Shown piece after piece: positions 43,863 through 53,100 of a stretch of DNA of 64,000 nt. The stretch lies in the NCBI RefSeq assembly GCF_042427585.1, contig NZ_JBHMFC010000013.1, forward strand, positions 13,991 to 77,990, read 5' to 3'. This DNA comes from Pseudalgibacter ostreae. GTDB taxonomy: Bacteria > Bacteroidota > Bacteroidia > Flavobacteriales > Flavobacteriaceae. A program made the position numbers and the translations under genes. The number at the start of each line of letters is the position of its first letter. Position 1 is the first letter of the stretch. The notes under the pieces were generated by a model that saw only the letters and a program-made list of their open reading frames with translations, was not told the origin of the DNA and made no database searches.

Positions 43863-46451
43863 ATGTCCGTAGAGCCTAAATTAACACGTTTCAATCAAAA
43901 TGTATTATCGAAATACCAAATATACAATAGTATATTTATGACCTTACCTTTTGATGCCGTTACAAAAACCGGCGTACTATTACCTTTATTTCATGAAACC
44001 TGTAAAAACGGCTTTGAGGAAGGCGACGACCCTACCGTTATTGTAAACACTTTTTTTGAGAAATACCAAGGACGTCGTAATGAAGAAAGCCAAATAAACT
44101 TACTTTTTAGATTTATTCAATATATAGAACGACAAGTTGTACTGTTTGATGCTATTGAAGATGCGGCCTTCCCTATTGTTAACAATATGGATGGGATTGG
44201 CACCTTAAGGAATTTAAAAGATACCGCCGTTGCTGAAAACAGAATTACTGAATTAAAAAAATATCTTGAAGAGTTCAAGGTACGTATCGTGCTTACAGCT
44301 CACCCAACGCAGTTTTACCCTGGGTCGGTTTTGGGAATTATTACCGATCTTACAGCTGCTATCAAAAACAACAACTTAAACGAAATAAATAATTTATTTG
44401 GCCAACTTGGAAAAACCCCATTTTTTAAACGTGAAAAACCAACGCCTTATAACGAAGCGATAAGTTTAATCTGGTATTTAGAAAATGTTTTTTACCAATC
44501 ATTTGGCGAAATTTACAACTACATCCAGAAGAATATTTATGATGATGGAAAGAAACACAATGAAATTATAAACATTGGGTTTTGGCCTGGTGGCGACCGC
44601 GATGGAAATCCATTTGTTAAACCAGATACTACTTTAAAAGTGGCCAATAAGTTAAAGCAATCCATTCTTAAAAAATATTACGAAGATCTTAAAAACTTAC
44701 GACGAAAACTTACGTTTAGAGAAGTAGAAGAGCGCATTATTAATTTGGAAACGATCATGTACGATTATAGTATAGACTTGGACACCAAAAATGCCATTAC
44801 TTCTAAAGAGCTTATTAAAGAATTAATAAGCATTAGAAACATTATCATAGAAAAACATCAATCTATATATGTTAGCGATATAAATAAGCTGATAAATAGA
44901 GTACACCTTTTTGGCTACTATTTTGCAACGCTTGACATAAGACAAGATAGTCGGATCCATAATGATGTATTTACAACAGTTATCAATCATTTAATAGAAA
45001 CTGGCAGCGCTTCTTTCCCTAGTCATTATCATGATTTATCTGAAGAAGAGCAAATCGATATTTTATCGAAAGCAGATGATGACATTCCTGATTTAAATGT
45101 GTTTAAAGACGAAATGGTTTACAACACATTAAAGTCTATTTCCGTTATTAAAGACATCCAAAAAAGTAATGGCGAGCTAGGCGCCAATAGATATATTATA
45201 AGCAACAACCAAACAGCATTAAACATGATGCAATTGTTTGCCATGCTTAAAATAGTTGGCTTTAAGGACCAGTTAACTGTAGACCTTGTACCTCTATTTG
45301 AAACCATTCCGGATTTAGAAAATGCTCCTGGTGTTATGGAGCAACTCTACACAAACCCAGCCTATATGGCGCATTTAAAAGCTAGAGGCAACAAGCAAAC
45401 CATAATGCTAGGGTTTTCAGACGGCACAAAAGACGGCGGCTATTTAATGGCTAACTGGGGCATTTACAAAGCAAAAGAGTTATTAACAGAAATGTCTAGA
45501 AAATACGATATTACAGCTATATTTTTTGATGGCCGTGGTGGCCCACCAGCACGTGGCGGAGGGAAAACCCATCAATTTTACTCGTCTTTAGGCCCTACCA
45601 TTGAAGACAAAGAGGTGCAGCTTACTATTCAAGGACAAACTATTAGCTCTAATTTCGGAACCTTACATTCATCCCAATACAATTTAGAACAGCTAATAAG
45701 CTCGGGAATTTCCAATAGGATCAATCAAGACAAAAATCTCTTGTCTGATGAAGACCGAGTGGTTATGAAAGATTTAGCCGAAACAAGCTACCAAGCGTAC
45801 AAAGATTTTAAAGGACACCCCATGTTTATTCCATATTTGGAGCGCATGAGTACTTTAAAATATTATGCTAAAACCAACATAGGCAGTAGGCCATCAAAAA
45901 GAGGTTCTTCAGACAAATTGGTGTTTGAAGACTTAAGGGCTATTCCTTTTGTAGGCTCTTGGAGTCAATTAAAACAAAACGTTCCTGGATTTTATGGTGT
46001 TGGTACTGCTTTAAAAAAGTATGAAGACAATGGTGAATTTGATAAAGTAGAACATCTTTACCACAATTCTAAATTCTTTAAAACCTTACTAGAAAACAGC
46101 ATGATGTCTTTAACCAAATCGTTTTTCGATTTAACAAAATACATGTCTAACGACGAAGAGTTTGGTGCTTTTTGGAATATTATATACGATGAATATAAAA
46201 CAACAAAGGCTTTACTTTTAAAGTTAACGGGGTATGAGCAATTAATGGAGAACGAACCTTCTGGAAAAGCTTCAATAGAGGTAAGAGAGTCTATCGTTTT
46301 ACCGTTATTGACCATTCAGCAATATGCGCTTAAAAAGATCCAAGAACTTGAAAAAGCAGAAGTAAGAGACGAAGAAAAAATTAAGATTTTTGAAAAAATT
46401 GTAACACGCTCTTTATTTGGCAACATCAATGCCAGTAGAAACTCTGCATAA
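43863..46451 (+). CDS. ppc: Phosphoenolpyruvate carboxylase, Bacteroidota type
   Basis: Adds bicarbonate to PEP to give oxaloacetate, refilling the TCA cycle and feeding aspartate and glutamate synthesis. The 862 residues include LTAHPTQ with the catalytic His, FWPGGDRDGNPFV, MLGFSDGTKDGGYLMANW and the Gly/Arg loop FDGRGGPPARGGGKTH. The enzyme normally ends in (Q/R)NTG; this one ends in RNSA, so the last residue is Ala. It is divergent from the Cys-rich unknown gene and convergent with the PII/amt group, with a strong terminator between. Confidence 0.92.
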   Translation: MSVEPKLTRFNQNVLSKYQIYNSIFMTLPFDAVTKTGVLLPLFHETCKNGFEEGDDPTVIVNTFFEKYQGRRNEESQINLLFRFIQYIERQVVLFDAIEDAAFPIVNNMDGIGTLRNLKDTAVAENRITELKKYLEEFKVRIVLTAHPTQFYPGSVLGIITDLTAAIKNNNLNEINNLFGQLGKTPFFKREKPTPYNEAISLIWYLENVFYQSFGEIYNYIQKNIYDDGKKHNEIINIGFWPGGDRDGNPFVKPDTTLKVANKLKQSILKKYYEDLKNLRRKLTFREVEERIINLETIMYDYSIDLDTKNAITSKELIKELISIRNIIIEKHQSIYVSDINKLINRVHLFGYYFATLDIRQDSRIHNDVFTTVINHLIETGSASFPSHYHDLSEEEQIDILSKADDDIPDLNVFKDEMVYNTLKSISVIKDIQKSNGELGANRYIISNNQTALNMMQLFAMLKIVGFKDQLTVDLVPLFETIPDLENAPGVMEQLYTNPAYMAHLKARGNKQTIMLGFSDGTKDGGYLMANWGIYKAKELLTEMSRKYDITAIFFDGRGGPPARGGGKTHQFYSSLGPTIEDKEVQLTIQGQTISSNFGTLHSSQYNLEQLISSGISNRINQDKNLLSDEDRVVMKDLAETSYQAYKDFKGHPMFIPYLERMSTLKYYAKTNIGSRPSKRGSSDKLVFEDLRAIPFVGSWSQLKQNVPGFYGVGTALKKYEDNGEFDKVEHLYHNSKFFKTLLENSMMSLTKSFFDLTKYMSNDEEFGAFWNIIYDEYKTTKALLLKLTGYEQLMENEPSGKASIEVRESIVLPLLTIQQYALKKIQELEKAEVRDEEKIKIFEKIVTRSLFGNINASRNSA

Positions 46452-46471
46452 TTACTAGTATTTTTAAAAAT

Positions 46472-46511
46472 AAAAAAACGCTTATTCTATTTTTAGAATA
46501 AGCGTTTTTTT
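46472..46511. terminator. Strong bidirectional terminator between ppc and glnB
   Basis: An 18-base-pair stem (46472-46489 with 46494-46511), with A-run and T-run flanks, serves both convergent genes. Confidence 0.88.
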
Positions 46512-46546
46512 ATTTTTACTTAAAACCAATTGAAAAAGCTAAAAAA

Positions 46547-46885
46547 CTATTTTAAAGTTTCACCGCCTTTATCTCCAGTTCTAATTCTATAACTTTCTTC
46601 TATATTAGTCACAAAAATTTTGCCATCACCCACTTTTCCTGTACTTGCAGAATCGAGAATGGTCTTAACGGTAGTTTCCACTAAATCATCATTAACCACA
46701 ATAGAGATACACCTTCGTTGGATGTTTTCTGTACTATAGGAAACCCCTCTATAAACGTGGCCTTCTTTTTCGTTTCCTACTCCAGTAACATCCCAATAAG
46801 AGAAAAAATTCAATCCCACTTCATGTAGGGCCTCTTTTACTACTCTAAATTTTGATTTTCTAATTACCGCTTCAATTTTCTTCAT
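46547..46885 (-). CDS. glnB: PII nitrogen-regulatory protein, copy 1 (downstream of amt)
   Basis: A 112-residue trimeric signal protein that normally binds ATP/ADP and 2-oxoglutarate and gates Amt. It has KKIEAVIRKSKF at the N-terminus, the T-loop GNEKEGHVYRGVSYST, the B-loop TGKVGDGKIFV and the C-terminal YRIRTGDKG. The residue at canonical Gln39 is Glu, and the T-loop is one residue shorter than in E. coli GlnB. A longer frame from 46990 is rejected: the amt terminator and the TATTTTTG promoter lie inside it. It thus has its own transcript. Confidence 0.93.
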   Translation of the reverse strand: MKKIEAVIRKSKFRVVKEALHEVGLNFFSYWDVTGVGNEKEGHVYRGVSYSTENIQRRCISIVVNDDLVETTVKTILDSASTGKVGDGKIFVTNIEESYRIRTGDKGGETLK

Positions 46886-46911
46886 AATACTTTCTATATA
46901 ATCATTTCCCC

Positions 46912-46919
46912 CAAAAATA
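46912..46919 (-). promoter_or_regulatory. -7 element for PII copy 1
   Basis: The minus strand reads TATTTTTG. It lies between the amt terminator and the gene, with expected start near 46906 and a leader of about 20 bases. It also fixes the start codon at 46885. Confidence 0.6.
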
Positions 46920-46965
46920 AGAAAACATAACCAACATTTATCCTTAAAAGCCATTATATAACCAA

Positions 46966-46996
46966 AAAAGGGCGTCTTTTCGAAAGACACCCTTTT
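46966..46996 (-). terminator. Terminator of the porin-PII-amt operon
   Basis: A 12-base-pair stem with one wobble (46968-46979 with 46983-46994) and a 3-base loop ends in a run of six T in the minus direction. It separates amt from PII copy 1. Confidence 0.8.
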
Positions 46997-47022
46997 AAAT
47001 ATATTAATTAATTTACGATCTA

Positions 47023-48252
47023 TTAATGTTCGTTCAACCTAAAATCCGGATAAGCATCCATACCGTGTTCGTGCGCATCCAATCCTTCTAATTCTTCTAT
47101 TTCAGAAACACGAATTCCAACTGTTTTCTTCAACACAAAAAGAATTAAAAATGATGATACGATACAAACGACAGCATAAGAAACGATACCAATTAACTGA
47201 CTAAGGAATTGATCTAGTCCTGCTAAATCCCCTAAAAGCCCAACAGCCAAAGTTCCCCAAATACCGCAAACCAAATGCACAGCAATAGCCCCCACCGGAT
47301 CATCTAGTTTTACCTTATCAATAAGAGCGACTGCAAATACAATAACCACTCCTGCAATAACGCCAATTACAATAGCCTCTGTAGGCCCCATAACATCGGC
47401 ACCTGCCGTAATAGCAACCAATCCACCAAGAATACCATTCAAAAACATGGTTAAATCAAGATTTTTATACATAATGGTAGAGACAAGTGCCGCTACAACA
47501 CCACCAGACGCTGCAGCCAAACAGGTGGTTACCAACACCAAAGAGGTGATAGCAGGGTCTGCAGAGAGCACAGAGCCACCATTAAACCCAAACCAACCCA
47601 ACCAAAGGATTAGCACACCAGCGGCGGCTAGAGGAATATTATGCCCAGGAATGGCTTGTGCCTTTGCCTTCTTAAATTTACCAATACGCGGCCCCAATAA
47701 GCAAACTGCAACTACTGCAGCCCAGCCTCCTACCGAGTGAACCAAAGTAGAACCCGCAAAATCATAAAAAGGCGTTTCTAACATCTGTAAAAATCCTCCA
47801 CCCCATTTCCAAGACCCTGCAATAGGATAAATGAGGCCTACATAAAGGATTGCAAAAACCATAAAAGGACCAATTTTAATACGTTCTGCTACAGCGCCAG
47901 AAACAATTGTGGCTGCAGTGGCGGCAAACATACCCTGAAACAAAAAATCTGTCCAATACGTGTAGCCCACATTATAAGTTAAATCTGAAGCTGCTGCGGC
48001 ATCTAAACCAAAGCCAGCAAAACCAAGAATACCTAAAGTCCCCTCCTCAAAACCAGGATACATTAAATTAAACCCGACCAAACAATACAGCAAAAGCCCC
48101 ATTGTGATAATAAAAATGTTTTTAAATAAAATGTTAAGTGTGTTTTTTTGCCGAGTTAATCCTATCTCTAAAAAAGAAAACCCCAAGTGCATAAAAAAGA
48201 CTAATGCCGTACAGATCATCATCCATACGTTATTTATTGTTAGTAATTCCAT
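47023..48252 (-). CDS. amt: Ammonium transporter
   Basis: The 409-residue inner-membrane channel of the Amt/MEP/Rh family has about 11 helices. The twin pore histidines lie in STLVHSVGGWAAVV and AVHLVCGIWGTLAVG, and GWFGFNGGS is a family signature. The cytosolic tail (VSEIEELEGLDAHEHGMDAYPDF) is the typical PII-interacting end. It lies 23 bases after PII copy 2 and in one operon with it and the porin. Confidence 0.95.
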   Translation of the reverse strand: MELLTINNVWMMICTALVFFMHLGFSFLEIGLTRQKNTLNILFKNIFIITMGLLLYCLVGFNLMYPGFEEGTLGILGFAGFGLDAAAASDLTYNVGYTYWTDFLFQGMFAATAATIVSGAVAERIKIGPFMVFAILYVGLIYPIAGSWKWGGGFLQMLETPFYDFAGSTLVHSVGGWAAVVAVCLLGPRIGKFKKAKAQAIPGHNIPLAAAGVLILWLGWFGFNGGSVLSADPAITSLVLVTTCLAAASGGVVAALVSTIMYKNLDLTMFLNGILGGLVAITAGADVMGPTEAIVIGVIAGVVIVFAVALIDKVKLDDPVGAIAVHLVCGIWGTLAVGLLGDLAGLDQFLSQLIGIVSYAVVCIVSSFLILFVLKKTVGIRVSEIEELEGLDAHEHGMDAYPDFRLNEH

Positions 48253-48275
48253 TGTTATAAGTGTTTTTATAATTA

Positions 48276-48614
48276 TTAATTTAAAGTATCTCCGCCTTTA
48301 TCTCCAGTCCGGACCCTATACGCTTCAATAATTTCCGATATAAATATTTTACCATCCCCAACTTCGCCTGTACCTCCTGATTTAATAATAGCCTTAACAG
48401 TCGCTTCAGCAAAACTATCATTCACTACAATGGAAAGGTACCTTCTTTGGATATCGCTAGTGCTATAAGAAACCCCCCTATAAACATGGCCTTCTTTTTC
48501 ATTTCCTAAGCCCGTGACATCCCAGTAAGAAAAAAAACTCACTCCTACCTCATGTAGTGCTTTTTTAACTACGTTAAATTTTGATGTTCTAATAATTGCT
48601 TCAATTTTTTTCAT
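48276..48614 (-). CDS. PII nitrogen-regulatory protein, copy 2 (upstream of amt)
   Basis: A 112-residue paralogue of copy 1, differing at a limited set of positions (for example ITTSKF-like IIRTSKF, STSDIQRRYL). It shares the same altered T-loop GNEKEGHVYRGVSYS, with Glu at canonical position 39. The B-loop is TGEVGDGKIF. It lies in the operon directly before amt (gap 23), the position of GlnK in the classical glnK-amtB pair, and 16 bases after the porin. Likely role is ammonium-dependent gating of Amt. Confidence 0.93.
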   Translation of the reverse strand: MKKIEAIIRTSKFNVVKKALHEVGVSFFSYWDVTGLGNEKEGHVYRGVSYSTSDIQRRYLSIVVNDSFAEATVKAIIKSGGTGEVGDGKIFISEIIEAYRVRTGDKGGDTLN

Positions 48615-48630
48615 GATTGATCGTTTTTAG

Positions 48631-49641
48631 TTAAAATGAATATATTGCGGCCAAAGTAAACGCTGCCAAGTTATCGCTTGCCATCCCATCGGCATCTAAA
48701 TAAGGCATATTGTGTGCCCATGAATCCAATCTAATTTCAGGCTTGATGGTTAAATTTTCCACAACATAGCTCCCAGTCAATGTTAGGCCGAACACATTGG
48801 GCAAGTCGTCCACATCTTTTTGGTGATATCCAAAAAGCTCCCCTCTTAATCCAAGACTAAACACTTCAGAAGACGTCCATTGTGGATAAAGAGCGGCTCC
48901 ATAAAAACCAGAATCATTACTCGTTTGGTAAGCAGCGTTTAAGCCTAGAAAGAAAGCTTCAGAAAAATCAAAACCACCTGTATAATCGATTTCAAATCCT
49001 AAAACCTCATCATTATCATAATATAAGTTCAAAAAATGATTTGCATACCCCAATTGGGCACCCACAGCATATCCACCAGTAGTGTTATTGTTAGTATCTG
49101 TAGGATTCATAACCCCCAACATCAAACTAAAATCGTCTCCCAAAGCAAAGTCGGCCTTTAATCCAACATGAGAAAATGGCCCATTTGAGAATAAATAAGA
49201 TGTACTATAGTTAAAATTGCCTAATGGCGAAATAACCTCATAACCTAAGAAGGTATTAAAGCGGCCTAAGGTTAACCTTGTGTTTTCGGCAACATCCCAG
49301 TATACATATAATTGGTTTATGTAATACCCTTCGTACCCCTCACCTCTATTTTGCCCAATAGCCGCATCGCCTCTTGGACCAAAAACCATATCGACAACCA
49401 CACCTGTTTTATTATCTTCATAGGAAGCTACTATGTTAGCCATCCCCAAAGCAAACCCAGTTTCATCTACAAATGAAGTCCCAAAAGGCGGAGATAAACG
49501 GTCTGAAGCAGATAGATACGTTTGATAATAAGCATCGACACTACCATTTATTGATATTTTTTTTCCAAAATCTTCTTGCTTTTCTTGAGCGAACAGTACT
49601 GATATCATAAAAAGCATTAAAAGTGTGATTAATTTCCTCAT
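48631..49641 (-). CDS. Outer-membrane porin-like beta-barrel protein
   Basis: A 336-residue protein with a signal peptide (cut after SVLFAQ, about residue 19) and alternating strands ending in AAFTLAAIYSF, with Phe last, as in outer-membrane barrels. Segments such as GYYINQLYVYWDVAENTRLTLGRF resemble the Bacteroidota porin-like family frequently found with amt and PII genes. It is first in the operon with PII copy 2 and amt, so it probably provides the outer-membrane route for ammonium or other small nitrogen sources. Confidence 0.85.
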   Translation of the reverse strand: MRKLITLLMLFMISVLFAQEKQEDFGKKISINGSVDAYYQTYLSASDRLSPPFGTSFVDETGFALGMANIVASYEDNKTGVVVDMVFGPRGDAAIGQNRGEGYEGYYINQLYVYWDVAENTRLTLGRFNTFLGYEVISPLGNFNYSTSYLFSNGPFSHVGLKADFALGDDFSLMLGVMNPTDTNNNTTGGYAVGAQLGYANHFLNLYYDNDEVLGFEIDYTGGFDFSEAFFLGLNAAYQTSNDSGFYGAALYPQWTSSEVFSLGLRGELFGYHQKDVDDLPNVFGLTLTGSYVVENLTIKPEIRLDSWAHNMPYLDADGMASDNLAAFTLAAIYSF

Positions 49642-49693
49642 AATTGATTGTTTTTTAAATGTTATTTAATATTCTAAAGACATATAACTGATT

Positions 49694-49701
49694 CAAAAGT
49701 A
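49694..49701 (-). promoter_or_regulatory. -7 element of the porin-PII-amt operon
   Basis: The minus strand reads TACTTTTG. Expected start is near 49688, about 47 bases before the porin ATG. Confidence 0.5.
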
Positions 49702-49717
49702 TATTAAAACAATATAC

Positions 49718-49789
49718 ACCCCTTAAATAACAGGGGTTAAAATTAAACTTTTACGCATATCTTATTTTTAACCCCATTTTTTTAAGGGT
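49718..49789. promoter_or_regulatory. Two related palindromes, possible nitrogen-regulator operators
   Basis: ACCCCTTAAATAACAGGGGT (49718-49737) is a palindrome with 6-base arms. ACCC...GGGT (49771-49789) is a second, looser one with the same ends and length. Their centres are about 52.5 bases apart, five helical turns. The nearer one overlaps the -33 region of the amt operon promoter. Confidence 0.5.
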
Positions 49790-50057
49790 ATTAAATACAT
49801 ATTTGCGTTTTATGCTTTTTTGATAAAATCAAATTTGAATTATTATTGGAGTTTTACCTATTTATATAATTTTAATATCTTAAAAACACATAAACACTAG
49901 TTTTAATTTAAACAAAATCTATTAATAGTATATTTTTTGCAATCACATATTCATTATAAAAGGCTTCTATTATTATTATATATATAGTTTCAACCTTATT
50001 ATGCATCAATATTCGAAATAATGGTTTACTGCCCATTATAATTGGACCATCTATTAA

Positions 50058-50065
50058 TACATTTG
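50058..50065 (+). promoter_or_regulatory. -7 element of gltBD
   Basis: TACATTTG ends one base before an in-frame ATG at 50067. Transcription should start near 50071, so that ATG is not in the mRNA and the ATG at 50103 is the real gltB start. Confidence 0.6.
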
Positions 50066-50102
50066 TATGTATACACTACATTTAAACCAAAATTTGCCGA
50101 TT

Positions 50103-53100
50103 ATGATGAAGAAACAAGGATTGTATTTACCTGAATTTGAACATGAAAATTGTGGTGCGGGATTTATTTGTAATCTTAAAGGAGAAAAAACCAATCAAAT
50201 TATACATGATGCCTTAGAGATTTTAGTAAAACTAGAGCATCGTGGTGGCGTAAGTGCCGATGGAAAAACAGGAGATGGCGCAGGCTTACTAATCGATATC
50301 CCTCACGACTACTTTAAGAGGGTTTGCGAATTCGATATTCCTGAGCAGCGAGAATATGCGGTAGGCATGGTATTTTTACCTAAAAATAAAAACCAATACC
50401 TCTACTGTAAAAACACTCTTGAAAAAGAAATAAAAACACAAGGTCTTACTATCTTAGGCTGGAGAAAAGTTCCAGTAGACTCTTCGCATCTTGGCCCTAT
50501 TGCCTTAGCTTCCGAACCTACAATTGAGCAGGTTTTTGTTGGAAAAACGGAAAATCTTACAGACGATATTTTTAAAGCAAAGCTCTATGCCGCCCGTAAA
50601 ATATCGGAACATGATATTTCAAATTCTAAAATGGACGAAAGCGCCTTCTTTTATATACCCAGCTTATCTACCACTACTATAATTTACAAAGGCATCATCA
50701 TGCCTGAAGATATTGGGCCTTATTATACAGATTTACAACAAACAGATTTAGTAACACGTTTAGCCTTAGTACATCAAAGATTCTCCACCAACACCATGCC
50801 TACATGGGAACTGGCACAACCTTTTAGATATATGTGCCAAAATGGAGAAATCAACACCTTACGGGGCAATGTAAGCAGAATGCGAGTACGTGAAGAAATT
50901 ATGAGAAGCAAAGTCTTTGGGCCACAAATAGAAAAACTATTTCCTATTATACTCCCTGGAAAGTCCGACTCTGCTTCTATGGACATGGTTGTTGAGCTAT
51001 TAACACATACGGGACGCTCGCTTCCAGAAATTATGATGATGATGATTCCGGAAGCATGGGAAAAACACCAAACCATGTCTGAAGAACGCAAGGCATTTTA
51101 CGAATATAATGGCTGTATCATGGAACCATGGGACGGACCGGCCTCTGTACCGTTTACCGATGGCGATTATGTTGGTGCATTATTAGACAGAAACGGACTC
51201 CGACCTTCACGATATACCGTTACCAAAAGCGGCAAATTGATTATGGCCTCTGAAATTGGTGTGGTTGATATTCCTGCAGAAGATATTGAAAGCCATGGCA
51301 GACTAGAGCCTGGAAAAATGTTCTTGGTCGATATGAACGAAGGCCGCATTCTTAAAGATGAAGAAATTAAAAATAAAATTGTTTCCGAACGTCCTTATAA
51401 AGACTGGCTAGATAAAACCCGACTGCACTTAAGAGACATTCCTTACAATAACGAAACCTGTCCTATTGAAACCATAGACATTAAAACAAGACAGCGTTTA
51501 TTCAATTACACATACGAAGACATCCAAGAAGTAATCACCCCTATGGCCGTAGCTGGAAAAGAAGCTTTAGGCTCTATGGGCACCGATACGCCTTTAGCGG
51601 TACTGTCTGATAGACCTCAGCTGATTTCAAATTACTTCAAACAATTATTTGCTCAAGTTACCAATCCCCCTCTGGATGGTATTCGAGAAGAAATTGTAAC
51701 AGACATTAGTTTAAATCTAGGAAAAGACCGGAATATTTTCAGTATTTCAGAAAGACAATGTAGAAAACTACGCATTCAAAACCCCGTAATTTCTAATGCC
51801 GATTTAGAAAAAATAAGAAATATTTCTGTTGAAAGCTTTAAAGCAGAAACCATCGAAATTCTTTACCCTAAAGCACAAGGTTTAAATGGACTTGAAGATG
51901 CTTTGGAAGCCATTATCAAACAAATTGAAAAAGCTTTAGACAGAAAAACAAACATCATCATCCTAACCGATAGAGGTGTGAATAAAGAGTTTGCACCAAT
52001 CCCTGCGCTATTGGCTTGCTCTTATGTAAACCATCAAATGAACCGTTTGCGCAAGCGTTCGTATTTTGATATCATTATTGAATCTGCAGAACCTCGCGAA
52101 CCGCATCATTTTGCTACTTTATTTGGCTATGGCGCAAGTGCCATAAACCCTTTTATGGTTAATGAAATTATTAGAGCACAAGTTAAAGAAGGTTTTATTA
52201 CGGGCATAGACGAACAAAAAGCTGTCGATAATTTTAATAAAGCCATTGGAAAAGGGATATTAAAAATTATGAACAAAATCGGCATCTCAACACTTCACTC
52301 ATATAGAGGGTCGCAAATTTTTGAGATTGTTGGCTTCAACTCGCAATTTGTTGAGAAATACTTCCCCTATACCACATCTCGAATAGAAGGTATCGGTTTA
52401 TATGAAATTGAAAAAGAAATCAGCGAACGTTACAAATACGCCTATCCTGCTTATTATATAGACAAACGCTTAGGCCTAAACATAGGTGGCGACTATCGTT
52501 GGAGACGAAATGGCGAACGCCACATGTTTAACCCCACAACAGTTGCAAAACTTCAACAAGCCGTTCGGTTAAGTGACCAAGCCAGTTATGATGTCTACGC
52601 AAAAGCCATTAATGAGCAATCAGAAAACTTAATGACCATTCGTGGCCTATTCGAGTTCAACAACCTAGACCCCATTCCTTTAGAAGAAGTAGAACCTTGG
52701 ACAGAGATTGTAAAACGTTTTAAAACAGGAGCGATGTCTTATGGCTCCATTTCTCGTGAAGCCCATGAAAATTTAGCTATTGCCATGAACCGTATTGGAG
52801 GAAAATCCAATTCTGGAGAAGGCGGCGAAGACAGAAAGCGCTTCCAAAAAGACATGAATGGTGATAGCCGTAATTCGGCCATCAAACAGGTAGCCTCGGG
52901 GCGTTTTGGTGTCACGTCACACTACTTAACCAACGCCAAGGAAATTCAAATAAAAATGGCTCAAGGCGCGAAACCTGGAGAAGGCGGGCAACTACCTGGC
53001 GAAAAAGTACTGCCATGGATTGCAGCAGCACGAAACTCTACCCCATTTGTAGGGTTGATTTCTCCCCCACCACATCACGATATTTATTCCATTGAAGATC

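Larger units (their letters stand above)
49642..50102. other. Divergent regulatory region between the porin-PII-amt operon and gltBD
   Basis: About 460 bases without a gene. It holds a promoter for the minus-strand operon (49694-49701), two GC-containing palindromes (49718-49737 and 49771-49789) in an otherwise AT-rich stretch, and the gltB promoter (50058-50065). Confidence 0.65.

Noticed and set aside
46886..46990. N-terminal extension of PII copy 1
   Set aside because: The 35 extra codons cover the amt terminator and the gene's own promoter and are absent from copy 2.
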